From Paraburkholderia atlantica (GTDB lineage Bacteria > Pseudomonadota > Gammaproteobacteria > Burkholderiales > Burkholderiaceae): a DNA stretch of 64,000 bases. The stretch spans positions 372,001 through 436,000 of the forward strand of contig NZ_WHNQ01000001.1 in assembly GCF_009362785.1 (NCBI RefSeq), in the 5' to 3' direction. A program made the position numbers and the translations under genes. Shown here in pieces: positions 18,560 to 28,006 of this stretch. The notes below the pieces were generated by a model. That model did no database searches. It was not told the DNA's origin and saw nothing but the letters and a program-made list of their open reading frames with translations. Position 1 is the first letter of the stretch, and each line of letters begins with the position of its first letter.

Positions 18560-19102
18560 CCTCTCGACAGAAAACGATCAACTACACCTTTTACGATCAC
18601 GCACAATGCGAACTCCGCGCAGTGCATCATAGCGACGACCTCCGGCGCTCTGCCGCCATGTCCGAAAGTGCAGACATATTGGCACTATGACTACATGATC
18701 GGCCAGTGCAATTCGGCTCAATACCGAAACGACCGTCTTTTCAATGGATTAATCGTCTATCCGCATATGGTTGAATATGCACTCGCGAATCTTAATGCAA
18801 TTTAAAAAATGAATGCGTACGCCAGCGCACACTGTGGGGCCACTCGAAAATCGGCGCACATCCGCCTTATCCACCCGGCGAGGCGTATTTTAAAAGAGAT
18901 TTTTTGCCGAAATTTGCCAGCTACGAGTGGAACCCACCCCGCCCCACCAGGCGAGCCCGGTTTCCTTGACAGGCTCACCGGAACGTCGGCGCAACCGCCG
19001 CGCAACCGCCCCTCGCGCCGTCCAATACAAGCACTCAACGCGCCAGAAAAGATTATTTAAATCATTTTTATTGACGATCGGAATATAAACACGGCGATTA
19101 AC

Positions 19103-19118
19103 GTTTCAGACCTGAAAC
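19103..19118. repeat. Palindrome GTTTCAG-AC-CTGAAAC
   Basis: Perfect 7-bp arms with a 2-bp centre in an AT-rich stretch. The size and symmetry fit a dimeric repressor operator. Confidence 0.4.
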
Positions 19119-19188
19119 ATGGATATCGGACAACTTTAGTGTCAACGCAATAGACGGGCCAATGGCGGAATACATCGGGTGCGACTGG

Positions 19189-19220
19189 GTGCATTTCCGC
19201 CAACCGCTACGGAAATGCAC
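19189..19220. repeat. 11-bp inverted repeat, 10-nt loop
   Basis: GTGCATTTCCG and CGGAAATGCAC are perfect complements separated by 10 nt. No T-tract follows on either strand, so an operator or RNA hairpin is more likely than a terminator. Confidence 0.45.
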
Positions 19221-19432
19221 TATGAGGTTCTTCGCGAGGATCGACGCGGACACCGAACGAAGTCCGCTTCCCTTTACGCAACGAAGGTGACACCCATCGA
19301 GAACGCGCCGAGTAATGGCACGTTGCGACGATAGTTCGGCGTCGCCTGACAGGCTTACGGCGGGCAAGCGCACATAGAAGTGATGTTGAACGGGTTACGA
19401 TGCCCCCCGACAAACGCGCTGGAACCGCACAC

Positions 19433-19582
19433 ATGAACGGCATTTCATGGATCACGCTGATACTTGCCACGATGATCGGCGGGTTGCTGTTCGCCATGAT
19501 CGGCGTGGTGCTGCTCGCGCTGCTGCTCGGCAACGTGTCGGACCGGCTGTCGAGCAACGACGAGACTCGCCAGGACTCCTAG
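19433..19582 (+). CDS. Small single-span membrane protein
   Basis: 49 residues from ATG 19433 (or 60 from ATG 19400). One strongly hydrophobic segment (LILATMIGGLLFAMIGVVLL) is followed by a short polar tail (SDRLSSNDETRQDS). No family recognised. It ends just before the convergent MFS gene. The regular hydrophobic pattern favours a real gene, but no conservation can be shown here. Confidence 0.5.
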   Translation: MNGISWITLILATMIGGLLFAMIGVVLLALLLGNVSDRLSSNDETRQDS

Positions 19583-19600
19583 CGCCTGTTAGCACCCTCG

Positions 19601-21106
19601 CTACTTCGAAAGGTCCTCGAGCGCGACATCGCGCGTCTTCGGACCCAGCGTACCGATCGCGACCATGACGATCGCCATCGCCCCCGAGATGAACACGAAC
19701 ACGCCGTTCACGCCGAAGCGGCCGAGGCAGGCGGCGATCACGAACGCCGAGAACATCGCCGAAATCCGGCTCCACGAATAAACGAAACCGACCGCGCGCG
19801 CCCGGATGCCGGTCGGAAACAGCTCGGCCTGGTACGCGTGATAGCTGTACGAAATGATGTTGCCCGCGAGCACGAGGCACACGCCGAGACTCACGAGCAG
19901 CACCGTCTCGCGCGCCTGGCTGAACGCGAGTCCGCACACGACGTTGACCGCGGCCATGCAGATGATCACGCTCTTGCGCTCGAAGCGATCGGCGATCAGC
20001 AAACCCAGCAACGGCCCGAGCGGCGCCGCGATGGCGATGATGCTCGCGTACATCAGACTCGTCGTCACCGTGATGCCTTGCTTGATCAGCAGCGTCGGAA
20101 TCCAGTTCGCGAAGCCGTAGTAGCCCATCGTCTGGAACACATGAAAGATGATCAGCATCAGCGTGCGCTTGCGATACGGCGGCACCAGCAGATCGCGAAA
20201 CGCCGCCCGCGCGCGCACCGGCTCGGGCAGCGCGGGCTCGGGCAGCGGCCGGCCGCATTGACGCTGGTACTCGCGCGCGACGCGGGCTTCGAGACGCGTC
20301 ATCACCGCGTCGGCTTCGTCGAGCCGGCCCTTTTGCGCGAGCCAGCGCGGGCTCTCCGGCAAGCCGCGGCGAATCCACCACACGACGATCGCGCCAATCG
20401 CGCCGATCAGCACGACCACACGCCAGCCGTCGAGGCCGAACACGCGTTGCGGCACCAGCAGATAGGACAGGAACGCGACGATCGGCACCGCGCAGAAGCC
20501 GACCGCCTGCGAGCACGCTGAAGCGCGCCCGCGAATGTGCTTCGGCACGAGCTCGGAGATATACGTGCCGATCGTGACGATCTCGACGCCGATGCCGATC
20601 CCCGCGATAAAGCGCCAGCAGTTCAAGCCGAGCGCCGTGTGCTGGAACGCCATTACGACGTTGGCCGCGGTGTACCACAGCAGCGACCACGTGAAGATCG
20701 CGCGGCGGCCGAAGCGGTCGGCGAGGAAGCCGCACGCCGCCGTGCCGATGAATAGACCCGCGAACAGCGCGGCGATGAAACTCGCGACGCCGCTCGTGCC
20801 GAACAGACCGCGCGTCGTGGCGGTGAGCAGGCCGCTATGCACGAGGCCCGGCGCGATATAGCCGGAGTACATCAGGTCATAGAGTTCGAAGAACATGCCG
20901 AAGCTCAGCAGCATCACCAGCTGCCAGATCGTGCGGGTGGCGGGCAGCCGGTCGAGCCGCGCGGAAATGCGCGCGCCATCGAGCGCAATCGCGCCGGCGC
21001 GGTCCGTCGCTGCCGCATCGGCGCCCGCGTCCGTGGGTGAGCCATCGAGCGCGCCGGCCGCCTCGCCGAGCGCAGTGGCGTACATCGCCTGATTCGACGA
21101 TTTCAT
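19601..21106 (-). CDS. MFS transporter (sugar/acid:proton symporter type)
   Basis: 501 residues from ATG 21106, with 12 predicted membrane helices and a long Ala-rich N-terminal tail. The MFS signature LADRFGRRAIFTW sits in the loop between helices 2 and 3, and RRGLPESPRWLAQKGRLDEA in the central loop is typical of the sugar/aromatic-acid symporter branch. A second signature-like IADRFERKSVII occurs in the C-half. It lies 61 bp downstream of the CoA-transferase gene on the same strand, so it probably imports the acid that the two enzymes degrade. Confidence 0.88.
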   Translation of the reverse strand: MKSSNQAMYATALGEAAGALDGSPTDAGADAAATDRAGAIALDGARISARLDRLPATRTIWQLVMLLSFGMFFELYDLMYSGYIAPGLVHSGLLTATTRGLFGTSGVASFIAALFAGLFIGTAACGFLADRFGRRAIFTWSLLWYTAANVVMAFQHTALGLNCWRFIAGIGIGVEIVTIGTYISELVPKHIRGRASACSQAVGFCAVPIVAFLSYLLVPQRVFGLDGWRVVVLIGAIGAIVVWWIRRGLPESPRWLAQKGRLDEADAVMTRLEARVAREYQRQCGRPLPEPALPEPVRARAAFRDLLVPPYRKRTLMLIIFHVFQTMGYYGFANWIPTLLIKQGITVTTSLMYASIIAIAAPLGPLLGLLIADRFERKSVIICMAAVNVVCGLAFSQARETVLLVSLGVCLVLAGNIISYSYHAYQAELFPTGIRARAVGFVYSWSRISAMFSAFVIAACLGRFGVNGVFVFISGAMAIVMVAIGTLGPKTRDVALEDLSK

Positions 21107-21167
21107 CGTCTGTCTCCAGAATTTTTGGTCTATTGCCTGTTGCAACGGGTGCGGCGCGGCACGACGC

Positions 21168-22421
21168 TCATGCAACCGCGCCCGGCGCCCCCGATTGCAC
21201 GGCACAGCTCAGCTCCGCGATCCGCGCGTCGTCGAAGCCGAGTTCGCGCAGCACGTCGACGGTGTGCTCGCCGATCTTCGCGATCGGCTGGCGCGGCCCG
21301 AGACGCGCGCCGTCGAGCGAAATCGGCAGCAATGGCATCGCGGTTTCGCTGCCGTCGTCGAGCGTCAGCGGCACGAGGCCGCCGCTCGCGTTCAGGTGCG
21401 GATCGTCGAACAGTTCCTCGGGCTTCGTAATCGACGCGAACGGAATGTGATTGCGCTCGAACAGCGGCACCAGCGTCGCGCCGTCGAAACGGCTCAGGCT
21501 TTCGCCGAGCGTCTGCAGCAGCCAGCTGCGCGCGAGCACTCGGTCGTTGTTGGTCGCGAGGCGCGCATCGGCGAGCAGATCGTCGCGCTCGAGAATCGTG
21601 CACAGCGCGCGCCACTGCGCGTCGCCGGTCGCGGCGATGAACATCTGCTCGCCGTGCGCGAGCGTGAACACGTCGTAGACGGCCCAGGCGCTGATGCGCT
21701 CGGGCATCGGCGCCGGGGCCACGCCGGTCGCCGCGAACTGCTGCATGTGCTGCGCCGAGAGCAGCACACAGTTTTCGAATAGCGCGCTCTGCACCTCCTT
21801 GCCGCGGCCGGTCGCGTGCCGCTCGTGCAATGCAGCCAGCACGCCGATCGCGCCGAACATGCCGCCCATGATGTCGTTGACCGAACTGCCCGCGCGCAGC
21901 GGTCGGCCCACCGGCCCGGTCATGTACGCGAGGCCCGCCATCATCTGCACGACTTCGTCGAGTGCCAGACGATGTTCGTAGGGACCACTGAGAAAGCCCT
22001 TGTGCGACACGTAGATCAGCTTCGGATTGCGCTCGCGCAGCGTCGCGTAATCGAGGCCGAGACTCGCCATGCGGCCTGGTTTGAAGTTTTCGACGAATAC
22101 GTCGGCGCTATCGACCAGTTGCTTCAGCGCGGCGAGACCGGCTTCGCTGTCGAGATCGAGCGCGACGCTCTTCTTGTTGCGATTGAAGGTGCGGAAGAAA
22201 CCCGCGCCGGTGCCGAGCAGCCGGCGTGTGCTGTCGCCGCGCGGCGGCTCGACCTTGATCACTTCGGCGCCGAGGTCGCCGAGAATCATGCCGCAGGTCG
22301 GGCCCATCACCATATGCGACAACTCGATCACGCGGATGCCCGCGAGCGGCAACGTGCCCGGCTGCGGCGAAGTCGTCGAAGACGAAGACGAAGCTGAGGT
22401 AGCGGAGGAAAGCGAAGTCAT
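21168..22421 (-). CDS. CaiB/BaiF family (class III) CoA-transferase
   Basis: 417 residues after a Ser/Thr-rich leader. Family hallmarks: IRVIELSHMVMGPTCGMILG, LGAEVIKVEPPRGDSTR, FFRTFNRNKKSVALDL and the catalytic Asp in LALDEVVQMMAGLAYMTGP. It moves CoA from a donor such as succinyl-CoA to a carboxylic acid. Its start overlaps the stop of the upstream lyase gene by 4 bp (ATGA), so the two are translationally coupled. The pair could activate and then cleave a 3-hydroxy-3-methyl dicarboxylic acid such as 3-hydroxy-3-methylglutarate or citramalate. Confidence 0.92.
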   Translation of the reverse strand: MTSLSSATSASSSSSTTSPQPGTLPLAGIRVIELSHMVMGPTCGMILGDLGAEVIKVEPPRGDSTRRLLGTGAGFFRTFNRNKKSVALDLDSEAGLAALKQLVDSADVFVENFKPGRMASLGLDYATLRERNPKLIYVSHKGFLSGPYEHRLALDEVVQMMAGLAYMTGPVGRPLRAGSSVNDIMGGMFGAIGVLAALHERHATGRGKEVQSALFENCVLLSAQHMQQFAATGVAPAPMPERISAWAVYDVFTLAHGEQMFIAATGDAQWRALCTILERDDLLADARLATNNDRVLARSWLLQTLGESLSRFDGATLVPLFERNHIPFASITKPEELFDDPHLNASGGLVPLTLDDGSETAMPLLPISLDGARLGPRQPIAKIGEHTVDVLRELGFDDARIAELSCAVQSGAPGAVA

Positions 22422-23434
22422 TGCGGCACCTGCGGAACGGAAGAATGGGAATCTCCGCAGGATTCGGACGACCCCGCGGATTCGCGCGCGGCCGGTTGCA
22501 CGTGCGCGAACTGCTTGGGCAACCCCGCTCGCGCGAGATAGCCATATAGCGGCTCGCCCGGCAGCGCTTGTGCGAGCACCGCGCGCGAGGCGAGCAGCCG
22601 CGTGATGTCGATGCCGGTGTCGTAGCCCATGCTGTCCAGCATGAACACGAGGTCTTCGGTATTGACGTTGCCGGTCGCGCCCGGCGCATGCGGACAGCCG
22701 CCGAGACCGGCCAGCGACGCATCGAATTCGCGAATCCCGTGCTGCAGCGCGACCAGCGTGTTGGCGAGACCGAGCCCGCGCGTGTCGTGGAAGTGCAGCG
22801 AACGCAGTTTGTCGCCCGCGACGTCGCGCACCAGCTCGATCACCTCGCTGACCTGACGCGGCGTCGCCTCGCCGGTCGTGTCACCGAGCGCGATCACGTC
22901 GGCGCCGGCCTGCACCGCGGCGCGCGCGATCGCGGCGATATCCGCGTACGGCACCGCGCCTTGCAGCGTGCAGCCGAACACCGTCGACAAACCGGCGATC
23001 AACTCGATGCGGCGCCCACCCGCCGAAGACGCGCGATCGATCAGTTCACGCATCGCGGCGAACGTATCGATCATCTCGGCGGGCGTCTTGCGCACGTTCG
23101 CGACGCTATGCGCGACGCTCACCGAAATCGGCGCGACGATGCGCTTTACGCCGGCCTCGAGCGCGTGCTGCGCGCCCTTCAGGTTCGGCACGAGCGCAGT
23201 GACGCTCAAATCGTCGTAGCTACGGGCGTGGGCGACTACGTCGGCGGCGTCGGCCATTTGCGGTAGCAGCTTCGCCGGCACGAACGACGCGACTTCCATA
23301 TGGCGCACGCCGGCCGCATACGCGGCGTCGATCCAGCGGCGTTTGTCGTCGGTGGACATGATGCGGGCAATGCTTTGCAGACCGTCGCGCAGACCGACTT
23401 CGGTCACGACGACGCGCTCGCGGATGTCATTCAT
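22418..23434 (-). CDS. Hydroxymethylglutaryl-CoA lyase family protein
   Basis: 338 residues from ATG 23434. A DRE-TIM metallolyase: VVTEVGLRDGLQSIARIMST carries the metal-site Asp and catalytic Arg. SLHFHDTRGLGLANTLVALQ contributes metal-binding His residues. The family signature GLGGCPHAPGATGNVNTEDL includes the catalytic Cys loop. It cleaves HMG-CoA or a related 3-hydroxyacyl-CoA (for example citramalyl-CoA) to acetyl-CoA and a keto acid. First gene of a lyase/CoA-transferase/MFS operon. The LysR gene lies 278 bp upstream. Confidence 0.92.
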   Translation of the reverse strand: MNDIRERVVVTEVGLRDGLQSIARIMSTDDKRRWIDAAYAAGVRHMEVASFVPAKLLPQMADAADVVAHARSYDDLSVTALVPNLKGAQHALEAGVKRIVAPISVSVAHSVANVRKTPAEMIDTFAAMRELIDRASSAGGRRIELIAGLSTVFGCTLQGAVPYADIAAIARAAVQAGADVIALGDTTGEATPRQVSEVIELVRDVAGDKLRSLHFHDTRGLGLANTLVALQHGIREFDASLAGLGGCPHAPGATGNVNTEDLVFMLDSMGYDTGIDITRLLASRAVLAQALPGEPLYGYLARAGLPKQFAHVQPAARESAGSSESCGDSHSSVPQVPQ

Positions 23435-23712
23435 CGGTTTGAATCCTGGACGTGGACGCGGGCTTCGGAAGCCCGTTGGATAGAAGTGATGCGCTAACTG
23501 GATCACAGCGTGCCCGCGTGCCGACGCGCGGCAAAGTCTGGGTTCACGACGCCCGCCATCGCCGCTCGCGATGGCCGCTCAGGCCGATGGGGCGGGCATT
23601 GGCGCTCGCCTGGGTGAAACGCCTAGGGGTTTGTCCGGGGAGCTGGCGAAGGGCGTCGCCGAGGGTAGGTGGCAGGGACTGGCGGTGCGAGTGACCGGGC
23701 GCGTTGTCCGCC

Positions 23713-24606
23713 TTACCTGGCGCCCAGCAGATGCTCGAGCAAACGCGCGGCCGCCAGCGTCAACGCCGCGCGATCGCGCATGCAGATCACGAAGCGCCGC
23801 TCGGCCCACGCCTCGCGCAACGGCACGGCGACGATGCCGTACTCGTCGGCGGCATGGCGCGGCAGCGCCTCGCGCGGCAGGATCGCGACCGCGAGTCCGG
23901 CCTGGATGAAGCGGTAGGCAGCATCGAACGTCGATACATAGGTGCGGTAGTTCAACTCGCTGCCCTTCTCCAGCGCGATGCGCTGCATCAGCGCATTGAC
24001 CGACGCATTCGATGCGAGCCCCAGGTGATCGAAGCCGAGCGTCTGCTCGAACCCGACCTGCGTCTCGCCCGCGAGCGGATGCGCGCGGGGCACGATCAGC
24101 GCCAGATGGTCGGCGCGATACGGCAGTGTGTCGAGACTGCCGAGCGGCACCGTGTCGCGACAGATGCCCAGATCGGCGACGCCCTCTTCCAGCCCGCGCA
24201 CGATGTCCGCGCTGACTCGCTCCTCGACATCGACCCGAATCGCCGGATTGGCCTGCAAAAACGCGGACAACGCCTCGGGCAAGAACTCCACCATCGATGA
24301 CACGTTCGCCAGTACTCGCACATGGCCGCGCGCGCCGGCCGCGTATTCACTGAGCTCGGCCTGCAAGCGCTCGTGGCCGCGCATGATGAGCCGCGCGTGG
24401 CGCAACAGCGCTTCGCCGGCGGCGGTCGTACGCACGCCGCGCTGGCTGCGCGACAGCAGTGCAACATCGACGAGCGCTTCGAGATCGGCGAGCCGCTTGC
24501 TGACCGCCGATGGTGCGATGAACTCGCGCTCGGCCGCGCGCGCGATCGTGCCTTCCTCGCACACGGCGATGAACAGGCGCAGCGTGACCTGATCGATTTG
24601 CCACAT
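23713..24606 (-). CDS. LysR family transcriptional regulator
   Basis: 297 residues. The N-terminal winged helix (LRLFIAVCEEGTIARAAERE, then PSAVSKRLADLEALVDVALL) is followed by a substrate-binding domain (GHVRVLANVSSMVEFLPEAL onward). It lies upstream of the lyase operon on the same strand, not divergently, with a 278-bp gap that could hold the operon promoter. It is the likely regulator of that operon. Confidence 0.92.
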   Translation of the reverse strand: MWQIDQVTLRLFIAVCEEGTIARAAEREFIAPSAVSKRLADLEALVDVALLSRSQRGVRTTAAGEALLRHARLIMRGHERLQAELSEYAAGARGHVRVLANVSSMVEFLPEALSAFLQANPAIRVDVEERVSADIVRGLEEGVADLGICRDTVPLGSLDTLPYRADHLALIVPRAHPLAGETQVGFEQTLGFDHLGLASNASVNALMQRIALEKGSELNYRTYVSTFDAAYRFIQAGLAVAILPREALPRHAADEYGIVAVPLREAWAERRFVICMRDRAALTLAAARLLEHLLGAR

Positions 24607-24822
24607 GGGCGGAGCGGATTCGGGAGTTGGGAGTGGGGAAAATTATGCCCTGACGACGGCGGGCGCTGAAGAGCGATCAGCCAGCCGGGCGTCTCGCCCT
24701 TGGCCGAGCTTGCCCGTGCTTTTCGGTCTGGCTATGCTGGCGGGTGCGTCGGCTACCCGCGCACGACCGGGCCGCATCTGCCGCGCCCACTCCAACCAGA
24801 ACAACCGCTCGAGAACCTGCTC

Positions 24823-25464
24823 ATGTCCACCACGAGTCTGTTTTTCACCGCCGCCGGCGTCGGCCTGGCGATCGCCGCGCCGGTCGGCCCGATGGGCATG
24901 CTGTGCATCCGCCGCACGCTGACGGGCGGCCCGCGCGCGGGACTCGCGATCGGCCTCGGCATCGCGAGCGGCGACGCGGCCTACGGGCTGATCGCGGCGC
25001 TCGGCCTCGTCGGCATTTCGCAGTTCATGCTCGCGTACGACCGCCCGCTGCATCTGCTCGCGGGCCTGTTCCTGCTGTATCTCGGCGTGCGTGCTCTGCT
25101 GCAGAAGCCGGCCGCTGAAAGCGCCGATGGCAATGGCAACGGCAAGCTCGCGCAGATCGGCCGCGCCGGTGCGCTGCGTGCGTACGCGAGCGCGCTGCTG
25201 CTGACGCTGACCAATCCGCAGACCATCATCATGTTCGCGGCGTTGTTCACGACCCTCGCGCCGCGCGGCGCGTTCTCGCCGGCCATCGCGCTGACGACGG
25301 TCGGCGGCGTGTTCGCCGGTTCGATCGCGTGGTGGTGCTGTCTGGTGACGATGGTGTCGCTCGCGCGTCATGCGATCGGCAGCAGGCTGCGCCATGCGAT
25401 CGATCGCGTGGTGGGCCTCATGCTCGCGGCGTTCGGCGTCGTCGAAATCCGCCGCGCGCTCTGA
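24823..25464 (+). CDS. LysE family amino-acid/metabolite exporter
   Basis: 213 residues with six hydrophobic segments. The LysE/RhtB signature GLAIAAPVGPMGMLCIRRTL comes at the start and LLTLTNPQTIIMFAALFTTL in helix 4. Members export amino acids or related metabolites. The substrate is not readable from sequence. Divergent from the LysR gene, 216 bp apart. A TauE/SafE permease follows on the same strand after 225 bp. Confidence 0.9.
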   Translation: MSTTSLFFTAAGVGLAIAAPVGPMGMLCIRRTLTGGPRAGLAIGLGIASGDAAYGLIAALGLVGISQFMLAYDRPLHLLAGLFLLYLGVRALLQKPAAESADGNGNGKLAQIGRAGALRAYASALLLTLTNPQTIIMFAALFTTLAPRGAFSPAIALTTVGGVFAGSIAWWCCLVTMVSLARHAIGSRLRHAIDRVVGLMLAAFGVVEIRRAL

Positions 25465-25689
25465 GCGGTACCTCGCACGCGATGCGGCACAGCGAGGCCG
25501 CCGAAGCGCTCCCCTGTGTAAGTGCCGCACGCAGGCGCGGCAGTTTTGCGACAATAGCGCCTTTCGCCGCTCAGGCGCCGGCCGACGCGGCCGTGCAGCG
25601 CACCGCACACCGCCGCCGCTAGCCGCCCCGGCGCGTACGCCGGCCCTGCCGCCCACCCCTTCATCTGCGCTGCGTCAGCTGTCCGTTCA

Positions 25690-26478
25690 ATGGCACTACC
25701 CCACATCGATCTGCTGTACTCCGTCTCCGGCCTGTTCGTCGGTTTTCTGGTCGGGCTGACGGGCGTCGGCGGCGGATCGCTGATGACGCCGATTCTCGTC
25801 CTGCTATTCAAGGTGCACCCTGCCACCGCGGTCGGCACCGACCTGTTGTACGCGGCCGCCACCAAGGCGACCGGCACGCTGGTGCACGGCCTGAAGGGCT
25901 CGGTCGACTGGCAGGTCACGCTGCGCCTCGCGGCCGGCAGCGTGCCCGCGGCCACCATCACGCTGATCCTGCTGCATCGCTACGGGATGGACACGCCGGG
26001 CGCGGGCCGGCTGATTCAAGTCGTGCTCGGCGCGGCGCTGCTGGTTACCGCGATCGCGCTGGTGTTCCGTCCGCAGCTGGCGGCGCTCGGCGCGCGCAAG
26101 CTACGCGCGCCGAGCCAGGGACGCACGCTCGCGCTGACGATGCTGACCGGCGCGATCCTCGGCGCGCTGGTGTCGTTGACGTCGGTGGGTGCGGGCGCGA
26201 TCGGTGTGACGGTATTGTTGCTGCTGTATCCGATGCTGCCGACGACACGCATCGTCGGCTCCGACATCGCGCACGCGGTGCCGCTGACCTTGCTCGCGGG
26301 CGCCGGACATTGGCTGCTCGGCTCGATCGACTGGTCGATGCTGCTGTCGCTGCTGGTTGGATCGCTGCCCGGCATCGCGATTGGCAGCTATCTGGCGTCG
26401 CGCGCGCCGGAAGTGCTGCTGCGCAATCTGCTCGCGGCGACGCTGACGCTGGTCGGCGTGCGGCTGGTGTTGTCGTGA
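25690..26478 (+). CDS. TauE/SafE family membrane permease
   Basis: 262 residues and about eight hydrophobic segments. The two internal repeats share G-G-G-S/T-x-P-type motifs (GLTGVGGGSLMTPILVLLF near 20 and SLTSVGAGAIGVTVLLLLYP near 165), typical of the family that exports sulfite, sulfoacetate or other organosulfur anions. LASRAPEVLLRNLLAATLTL at the end is also typical. Substrate unknown. Confidence 0.92.
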   Translation: MALPHIDLLYSVSGLFVGFLVGLTGVGGGSLMTPILVLLFKVHPATAVGTDLLYAAATKATGTLVHGLKGSVDWQVTLRLAAGSVPAATITLILLHRYGMDTPGAGRLIQVVLGAALLVTAIALVFRPQLAALGARKLRAPSQGRTLALTMLTGAILGALVSLTSVGAGAIGVTVLLLLYPMLPTTRIVGSDIAHAVPLTLLAGAGHWLLGSIDWSMLLSLLVGSLPGIAIGSYLASRAPEVLLRNLLAATLTLVGVRLVLS

Positions 26479-26518
26479 CGCGCTGAAGACGCGTCAAGCG
26501 CGCACGCCGCAACCGTGT

Positions 26519-26767
26519 CTATTTGAAAAACCGGCTGGTCAGATCCGCCTCGAACTGCCGGACCCACTGACCGTGGCCGTCGCGATACGACTGTGACCAG
26601 CCGACACGCCGCACGGTGACGACCCGCTCGTGCGCCGGCTCACCGGGTGCCGCGCGCGCGCTGATGTCGAAATGCGCAGGCGCGAAACCGTGTCTTGCGC
26701 ACACCAGTTCGAATGCCGCGCGATCGCCGATCGGCAGATCGATGTAGCGAAACAGCGTGGTTTGCAT
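26519..26767 (-). CDS. Small protein of unknown function
   Basis: 82 residues from ATG 26767. The acidic/aromatic sequence (QTTLFRYIDLPIGDRAAFEL near the start, WSQSYRDGHGQWVRQFEADL near the end) suggests a compact cytoplasmic domain. No signal or membrane segment. No family recognised. It converges with the permease gene, 40 bp apart. Confidence 0.65.
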   Translation of the reverse strand: MQTTLFRYIDLPIGDRAAFELVCARHGFAPAHFDISARAAPGEPAHERVVTVRRVGWSQSYRDGHGQWVRQFEADLTSRFFK

Positions 26768-26938
26768 GACCTTGGCTCCCCGTTCCCTCCTCGTCACACT
26801 ACGCCTCGCGATGCGTCGGCAATGTGTCGCAGCGCACGAAGCCGGGACAGCCGCGCCTCCATCAGCACCTGTGCGTGCGGCAAGCCGCATTGCTGCGGTC
26901 CCGCAAACCTCGCACGTGTCACGCCCAAAACCGGCGGC

Positions 26939-26968
26939 AAAAAAAAGCTCCGGCGAAAATGCCGGAGC
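26939..26968 (-). terminator. Rho-independent terminator of the BON-domain gene
   Basis: On the minus strand GCTCCGGC/GCCGGAGC with a 6-nt loop is followed by a run of T. It lies about 145 bp after the BON gene stop. Confidence 0.8.
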
Positions 26969-27113
26969 CTCCGGGTTGATTGATCGACCTCGCGACGCGA
27001 TGCAAGCGCGGCGTCAAACCGTCTGCACGACGCCGATGACAGCGCCCTTGCACCACGCCGATGCGCACAACCGCGCGACGCGGGCCTTGCGGCGCCGCGC
27101 GTACGCGCACCGC

Positions 27114-27452
27114 TTACTGCTGCTTCGTCGTCAGCTTATTCGTCACCGACGTCACGCCCTCGACGCCTTTGGCGGCTTCGCCGGCCTTCTCGGCCTGGCC
27201 CTGGTCCGGCACCGTGCCGGTCAGCGTCACTGCGCCGCCACGCGCGCGCACGGCGATGTGCGACACGTCGAGACCCTGGGTCTTGGTCAGCGCGTGGCGC
27301 ACCTTACGGCCAAGTTCGTGATTCGCTGCCTTGCCGGACTTGACGGCGGCTGCCGCCGACGCCGTATCCGGAGCGTTCTGCGCGTAGACGCTGCACGCCA
27401 CTATCATCGCCACGACCGAACCCAGTGTTTTCAGAAAACCGACCGTCTTCAT
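27114..27452 (-). CDS. Periplasmic BON-domain protein
   Basis: 112 residues with a signal peptide ending CSVYAQ and one BON domain: LGRKVRHALTKTQGLDVSHI, then VRARGGAVTLTGTVPDQGQA and GVEGVTSVTNKL. BON domains occur in OsmY-type periplasmic proteins and are thought to bind phospholipid or membrane surfaces. A ribosome site (GGAGAAGAG) precedes the start. Confidence 0.9.
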   Translation of the reverse strand: MKTVGFLKTLGSVVAMIVACSVYAQNAPDTASAAAAVKSGKAANHELGRKVRHALTKTQGLDVSHIAVRARGGAVTLTGTVPDQGQAEKAGEAAKGVEGVTSVTNKLTTKQQ

Positions 27453-28006
27453 AGCTCTCTTCTCCTTGATTTCACATTGGACCGCATGAACAAGCGGCTT
27501 CGTTACGACTACGGGCGGCCGTCATCGCGCGAACGCGTGCGTGCGGGACGGCCATCAACGTTTGACACGATGTGCAAGAGGCGAGAGAGGCTGATTACCG
27601 GAAATCGGTAATCGGCAAACCGCGAAGTCCGCCGACGTGCCCGGTTCTTGTCCGTCTTGCCGGGATATCGCCGCAAACGTTGGATCGCGGTAGCGATGCA
27701 CAATTTAATCTAGCCGGCACAGAAGCGCAAAGGGTTTAGCGCGCGGCGTGGCGCACCGACAGCGGGTGCGTGATGCGTGCCGATAAAGACGGCCACGCTC
27801 CGTGGTCGCGCAAAATTTGCATGGGCATCATGCTGGCGCCCACCCGCGACGCTCACCATTTGTTACGCGTTTGTCGGCGTGACGGGCGGCTACGCGTTTC
27901 GCGGCCATGCCAATCTCAGGTACCATCGGCGCGACGCGCGCTGGCGCGCCGCCCAAGCCGCCTCCGCGCATCCGAGCCCGACCGACCGCCGTTTTCAGAA
28001 GATCCG
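27453..28006. other. Intergenic region with one inverted repeat
   Basis: About 550 bp between two divergent genes. GATTACCG-GAAAT-CGGTAATC (27593-27613) is a perfect 8-bp inverted repeat and could be an operator. The frame of the downstream gene is open upstream of its ATG, but the extra 79 residues look non-native. Confidence 0.4.

Larger units (their letters stand above)
18560..19432. promoter_or_regulatory. Long low-GC intergenic region with palindromes
   Basis: About 870 bp with visibly lower GC. Short open frames here have no ribosome site or recognisable product. Two perfect palindromic elements (19103-19118 and 19189-19220) and an AT block (TTATTTAAATCATTTTTATT, near 19054) make it a candidate regulatory region for the regulator/polysaccharide operon, or a leftover of an inserted element. 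Confidence 0.45.

Noticed and set aside
18449..19060. Short plus-strand open frames in the 18.6-19.4 kb gap as genes
   Set aside because: No ribosome sites, mixed composition and no recognisable product. I treat the stretch as regulatory or remnant DNA.
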